In this document: positions 61,639 through 64,000 of the stretch, piece by piece
How the letters are laid out: the number at the start of each line of letters is the position of its first letter
Numbering within the stretch: the first letter of the stretch is position 1
Source: Phycisphaera sp.
GTDB lineage: Bacteria; Planctomycetota; Phycisphaerae; Phycisphaerales; UBA1924
Length of the DNA stretch: 64,000 bases
Assembly: GCA_003712165.1 (NCBI GenBank)
Contig: RHLH01000001.1
Coordinates: 186,001-250,000, forward strand
Direction of reading: 5' to 3'
Made by a program: the position numbers and the translations under genes
Notes under the pieces: generated by a model
What the model was told of the DNA's origin: nothing
The model's input: only the letters and a program-made list of their open reading frames with translations
The model's database searches: none

Positions 61639-62664
61639 ATGCGTCGAGCATTGACACTTGCGTGTGCGGGTCTGGCGTTTGGGGCTGGTTCGGCGGTCGC
61701 CGGGCCTCCGGTTGAGAAGCACATCGACCCCGACGCGGGCTGGATGGTGCACGTGGATCTGGACGCGGTCGCCGACACCGAGATCGGCGAGTTCCTGATG
61801 CAGATGATCTCGGCTGAGACCGACGACTTTGAGGACATCCGTGAGGTCATGCCCAACTTCTGGCCCGGGCCAGAGGGCGGGGTGTTCGGTCTCACGGCGT
61901 ACGGCACGTCGCTTGATATCGAGGGCGGTGACGGCGCCGAGGACATGTGCGTGATCCTGTACGGCGACGATCAGATTTCCGGCTGGGGATCCATGCTCCA
62001 CGGGATCGCCTTGCACGAGGGTATGGGAGACGAGATCAGGCACCGGCAGGTTCGGGGCCACGACGCGTGGTCGTTCCCGCTTGACGATGCAGGCCGCGGG
62101 TACGCCGGTCTTGTCGAGAAGGGACGCAACGTCGCTTGGATCATCGCGTTCGACTCTGGTACGTTCGACGATGCGCTGGGTCTGTTCGATGAGGGCAGAG
62201 GCGACACTGATCTGATGCCAAGAGGCGGCTGGCGCGACGGCACGATCGCGTACATCTCGACCAACACGCTCGACGGTCTGGATGTTGACGAGAAGGCCTC
62301 CCGTGTGCTGGGCGATGCGCGGTCGCTCCGGATGCGTGTGGGCGAGGAGGACGGGGAGGCGTACTTCCAGGGCGCGCTCGACACGGGCGACGACGAGAAC
62401 GCACGTTCGATCGTGAGCATCGCACAGGGTCTGCTCGCGATCGGGAACCTCGCGGCGGCGGACGACGAAGAACTCCGTGAGGTGATGAGGGTCGCCCAGG
62501 GGTTCTCGTTCGACGTGGAAGGCAGCACCGTGTACATCGAACTCACGCACGACGCGGAAGAGGTCGTGGAGTTTCTCGAAGAAGCATCGGAGGCCTCGAA
62601 TGTCGATATCAACATTGGTGATCCCGAGTATCACGGCGAGGACGACCATGACGACGATTGGTAA
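61639..62664 (+). CDS. Exported acidic protein of unknown function
   Basis: A 341-residue protein with AAGGAG 7 bases before ATG 61639. A signal peptide (RRALTLACAGLAFGAGSAVAG) is followed by a mature part strongly rich in Asp and Glu, ending DDHDDDW. The alpha/beta pattern (DAGWMVHVDLDAVADTEIG) resembles a DUF3352-like fold. No catalytic residues are recognised. The next operon, an ECF sigma factor, starts 27 bases downstream, so the two may be co-transcribed. Confidence 0.65.
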   Translation: MRRALTLACAGLAFGAGSAVAGPPVEKHIDPDAGWMVHVDLDAVADTEIGEFLMQMISAETDDFEDIREVMPNFWPGPEGGVFGLTAYGTSLDIEGGDGAEDMCVILYGDDQISGWGSMLHGIALHEGMGDEIRHRQVRGHDAWSFPLDDAGRGYAGLVEKGRNVAWIIAFDSGTFDDALGLFDEGRGDTDLMPRGGWRDGTIAYISTNTLDGLDVDEKASRVLGDARSLRMRVGEEDGEAYFQGALDTGDDENARSIVSIAQGLLAIGNLAAADDEELREVMRVAQGFSFDVEGSTVYIELTHDAEEVVEFLEEASEASNVDINIGDPEYHGEDDHDDDW

Positions 62665-62691
62665 AGAGCCAACCCGCTCGGGAGGTATCCC

Positions 62692-63306
62692 CTGAGCACG
62701 GCTCTGATCACCGAACGCGAGACGGCTGCGTCTGGGCGAGAGCCCGGCGCGGTCGTGTGCGCGGGCGGCGATCGTCCGGACGAGGATCTGGCGGTGCTCG
62801 CTGCGGGTGGTGATCAGGCCGCGTTCGGTGTGCTCGTGACGCGGTGGGAGCGGCGGGTGTACCGGTTCGTGCTCGTGCGTCTGAGGTGTGAACACGACGC
62901 GGCTGAGGTGACGCAGGAGAGCCTGCTGCGTGCCTGGCGCGCGATGCCCAGGTTCAGGCCCACGGCTCGGTTCTCGACGTGGCTCTTCTCAATCGCGCAC
63001 AGAGAATCGGTGAACGTCGTGCGTCGGCGCCAGCGCGACCGCCGGGACATGACGCGCGATTCTGGGCGCGCAGTTGAAGCCGGGCGTGACGAGGTGCTTC
63101 CTGATGTCTGGAAAGCAGCACGAGAGGTACTCGATGATGTTTCATTCGAAGCGGTATGGCTTCGGTATGTAGAAGACCTCGAGCCCAAGCAGATCGCGAG
63201 GGTGACGGGGAAGTCGGCGGTGGGGGTGCGTGTGTGTCTGCACCGGGCGCGGGCGCGTCTGGAAGAGGCACTAAGAAGAGAATGGTCCAGAAAGCGGGGT
63301 GCTTGA
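62692..63306 (+). CDS. ECF-type RNA polymerase sigma factor, probable CTG start
   Basis: A 204-residue sigma-70 factor. Region 2 is seen in LVTRWERRVYRFVLVRL and DAAEVTQESLLRAWRAM, region 4 in VSFEAVWLRYVEDLEPKQI with the HTH IARVTGKSAVGVRVCLHRAR. CTG 62692 is preferred as start because GGAGG (62681-62685) lies 6 bases upstream and reads into an STALITERE N-terminus. The GTG at 62755 lacks any ribosome binding site. The stop overlaps the next ATG (TGATG). Confidence 0.85.
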   Translation: MSTALITERETAASGREPGAVVCAGGDRPDEDLAVLAAGGDQAAFGVLVTRWERRVYRFVLVRLRCEHDAAEVTQESLLRAWRAMPRFRPTARFSTWLFSIAHRESVNVVRRRQRDRRDMTRDSGRAVEAGRDEVLPDVWKAAREVLDDVSFEAVWLRYVEDLEPKQIARVTGKSAVGVRVCLHRARARLEEALRREWSRKRGA

Positions 63307-63704
63307 TGGAACGGGTTGATATTGAAAGCCGACTGCGTGGGCAGAGGCCAGCCGAGACCGAGCCGCCCGGCTGGGTCAGGACGCGGGTCATGTCGCGCGT
63401 CGGTTCGGAGCCTCAGGCCGGTTCGCAGTCCGCGGTATCGCGTGTCGCGCTCTGTTTCGGTGGTTGCGCAGCGATGGCTGCGATCGCGCTTGCGATCGTG
63501 CTCTGGCCCTCGCAGAACACCGTGAATAATCACGACTGGGCGGCGCAGCAGCCAGCCAGGATCAACCTGCCGATCTCGACGAAGATCCCGACAGCCGAGG
63601 TGCTCACGACCGAGGGCAAAAGGCTTCAGGAAGACATGGTCCAGATCACCTCGCTCGTGAGCGTGCCGATTCGCAGGCTCGGCGGCGTGGTGAAGCAGTA
63701 CTGA
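63306..63704 (+). CDS. Small membrane protein, probable anti-sigma factor of the adjacent ECF sigma
   Basis: A 132-residue protein translationally coupled to the sigma factor (TGATG). Residues 1-40 are cytoplasmic and charged. One membrane helix (LCFGGCAAMAAIALAIVLWP) follows, then a short periplasmic tail. There is no zinc-binding motif. Role inferred from position and topology alone. Confidence 0.6.
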   Translation: MERVDIESRLRGQRPAETEPPGWVRTRVMSRVGSEPQAGSQSAVSRVALCFGGCAAMAAIALAIVLWPSQNTVNNHDWAAQQPARINLPISTKIPTAEVLTTEGKRLQEDMVQITSLVSVPIRRLGGVVKQY

Positions 63705-63746
63705 TCGAACTCAGAGGGACATCCGGTTCTCGGCGTACCCTCGTGC

Positions 63747-64000
63747 ATGCACAACGTAGATGTAGCGATTGTGGGCGGCGGACCGATCGGGATCGAGCTG
63801 AACGCGGCTCTCTCGAAGGCGGGCAAGTCGGTTGCGCACCTTGAAGCGGGCAGGGTCGGGCACACGTTCGCGTGGTGGGCGCCGGGGACCAAGTTTTTCT
63901 CGAGCCCGGAGCGGATCGCGGTGTGCGGCGTGCCGTTGTCCACGCCCGATCAGGGCAAGGTGACTGGTGAGGCGTACCAGGCGTACCTCGTGGATGTCGT
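63747..64000 (+). CDS. Flavin-dependent NAD(P) oxidoreductase, YpdA/thioredoxin-reductase-like (partial, runs off right edge)
   Basis: Only the first 84 residues are in the window. The ADP-binding motif VDVAIVGGGPIGIELNAAL with the acidic end in HLEAG binds FAD. The WWAPGTKFFSSPERIAVCGVP segment matches YpdA-type bacillithiol disulfide reductases and related proteins. The start is ATG 63747. The substrate and the C-terminal domain cannot be seen. Confidence 0.82.
   Translation, partial: MHNVDVAIVGGGPIGIELNAALSKAGKSVAHLEAGRVGHTFAWWAPGTKFFSSPERIAVCGVPLSTPDQGKVTGEAYQAYLVDV

Noticed and set aside
62755..62757. GTG 62755 as start of the second ECF sigma factor
   Set aside because: No ribosome binding site precedes it, while the in-frame CTG at 62692 has GGAGG at 6 bases.

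Overview
The window is G+C-rich and gene-dense and looks like the chromosome of a planctomycete, most likely a member of the Phycisphaerales. Two secreted proteases carry C-terminal or N-terminal repeats of the GC-type dockerin kind that are common in that group. Serine/threonine-kinase-like and SpoIIE-type phosphatase signalling, ECF sigma factor modules, a group III truncated globin and an LPS-type outer membrane gene set fit the same lineage. No rRNA, CRISPR array, integrase or insertion sequence is visible. Three tRNA genes are present: Leu(UAG), Thr(GGU) and Trp(CCA).

Layout. 1-9992 holds a membrane-anchored pseudokinase cut by the left edge, tRNA-Leu, a DoxX protein with a large acidic insert, tmk-plsY, a SpoIIE phosphatase with an exported TPR protein, and an ECF sigma/anti-sigma pair. 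10134-15076 holds metG, a truncated globin, a HAD phosphatase, a 7Fe-type ferredoxin and small membrane or acidic proteins. 15081-19465 is the most unusual block: four tightly packed minus-strand genes (HTH protein, small ABC-type ATPase, GNAT acetyltransferase, phage-type large terminase). They face a divergent LexA-like S24 repressor across an A+T-rich switch region with GAACAT/ATGTTC operators. No capsid, portal, tail, small terminase or integrase gene accompanies it. I read it as a domesticated, probably DNA-damage-controlled DNA-processing cassette.

19660-30510 holds a membrane-tethered HTH protein with IGLxDS repeats, a beta-propeller protein, a GbsR-type regulator, an SDR enzyme, a UbiA prenyltransferase, a kexin-like protease with dockerin, a Ycf46-like AAA ATPase and a large secreted solenoid-like protein. 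30741-34357 is the translation/secretion cluster tRNA-Thr, tuf, rpmG, tRNA-Trp, secE, nusG. It ends in a strong terminator instead of continuing into rplK-rplA-rpoBC. 34426-39363 is a 1,645-residue AsmA-like protein.

39364-54813 holds peptidases, a DEAD-box helicase, LPS-core-type glycosyltransferase and kinase genes, methyltransferases (one an orphan DNA methyltransferase), NhaA, a second SpoIIE sensor phosphatase, a peroxiredoxin and an MFS carrier. 54891-64000 holds an Npt-like nucleotide transporter coupled to a Tat-exported epimerase, a lipoprotein hydrolase, a methyltransferase, a nitrilase, class I aldolase, and a second ECF sigma module that appears to start at CTG. A flavin-dependent reductase is cut by the right edge.
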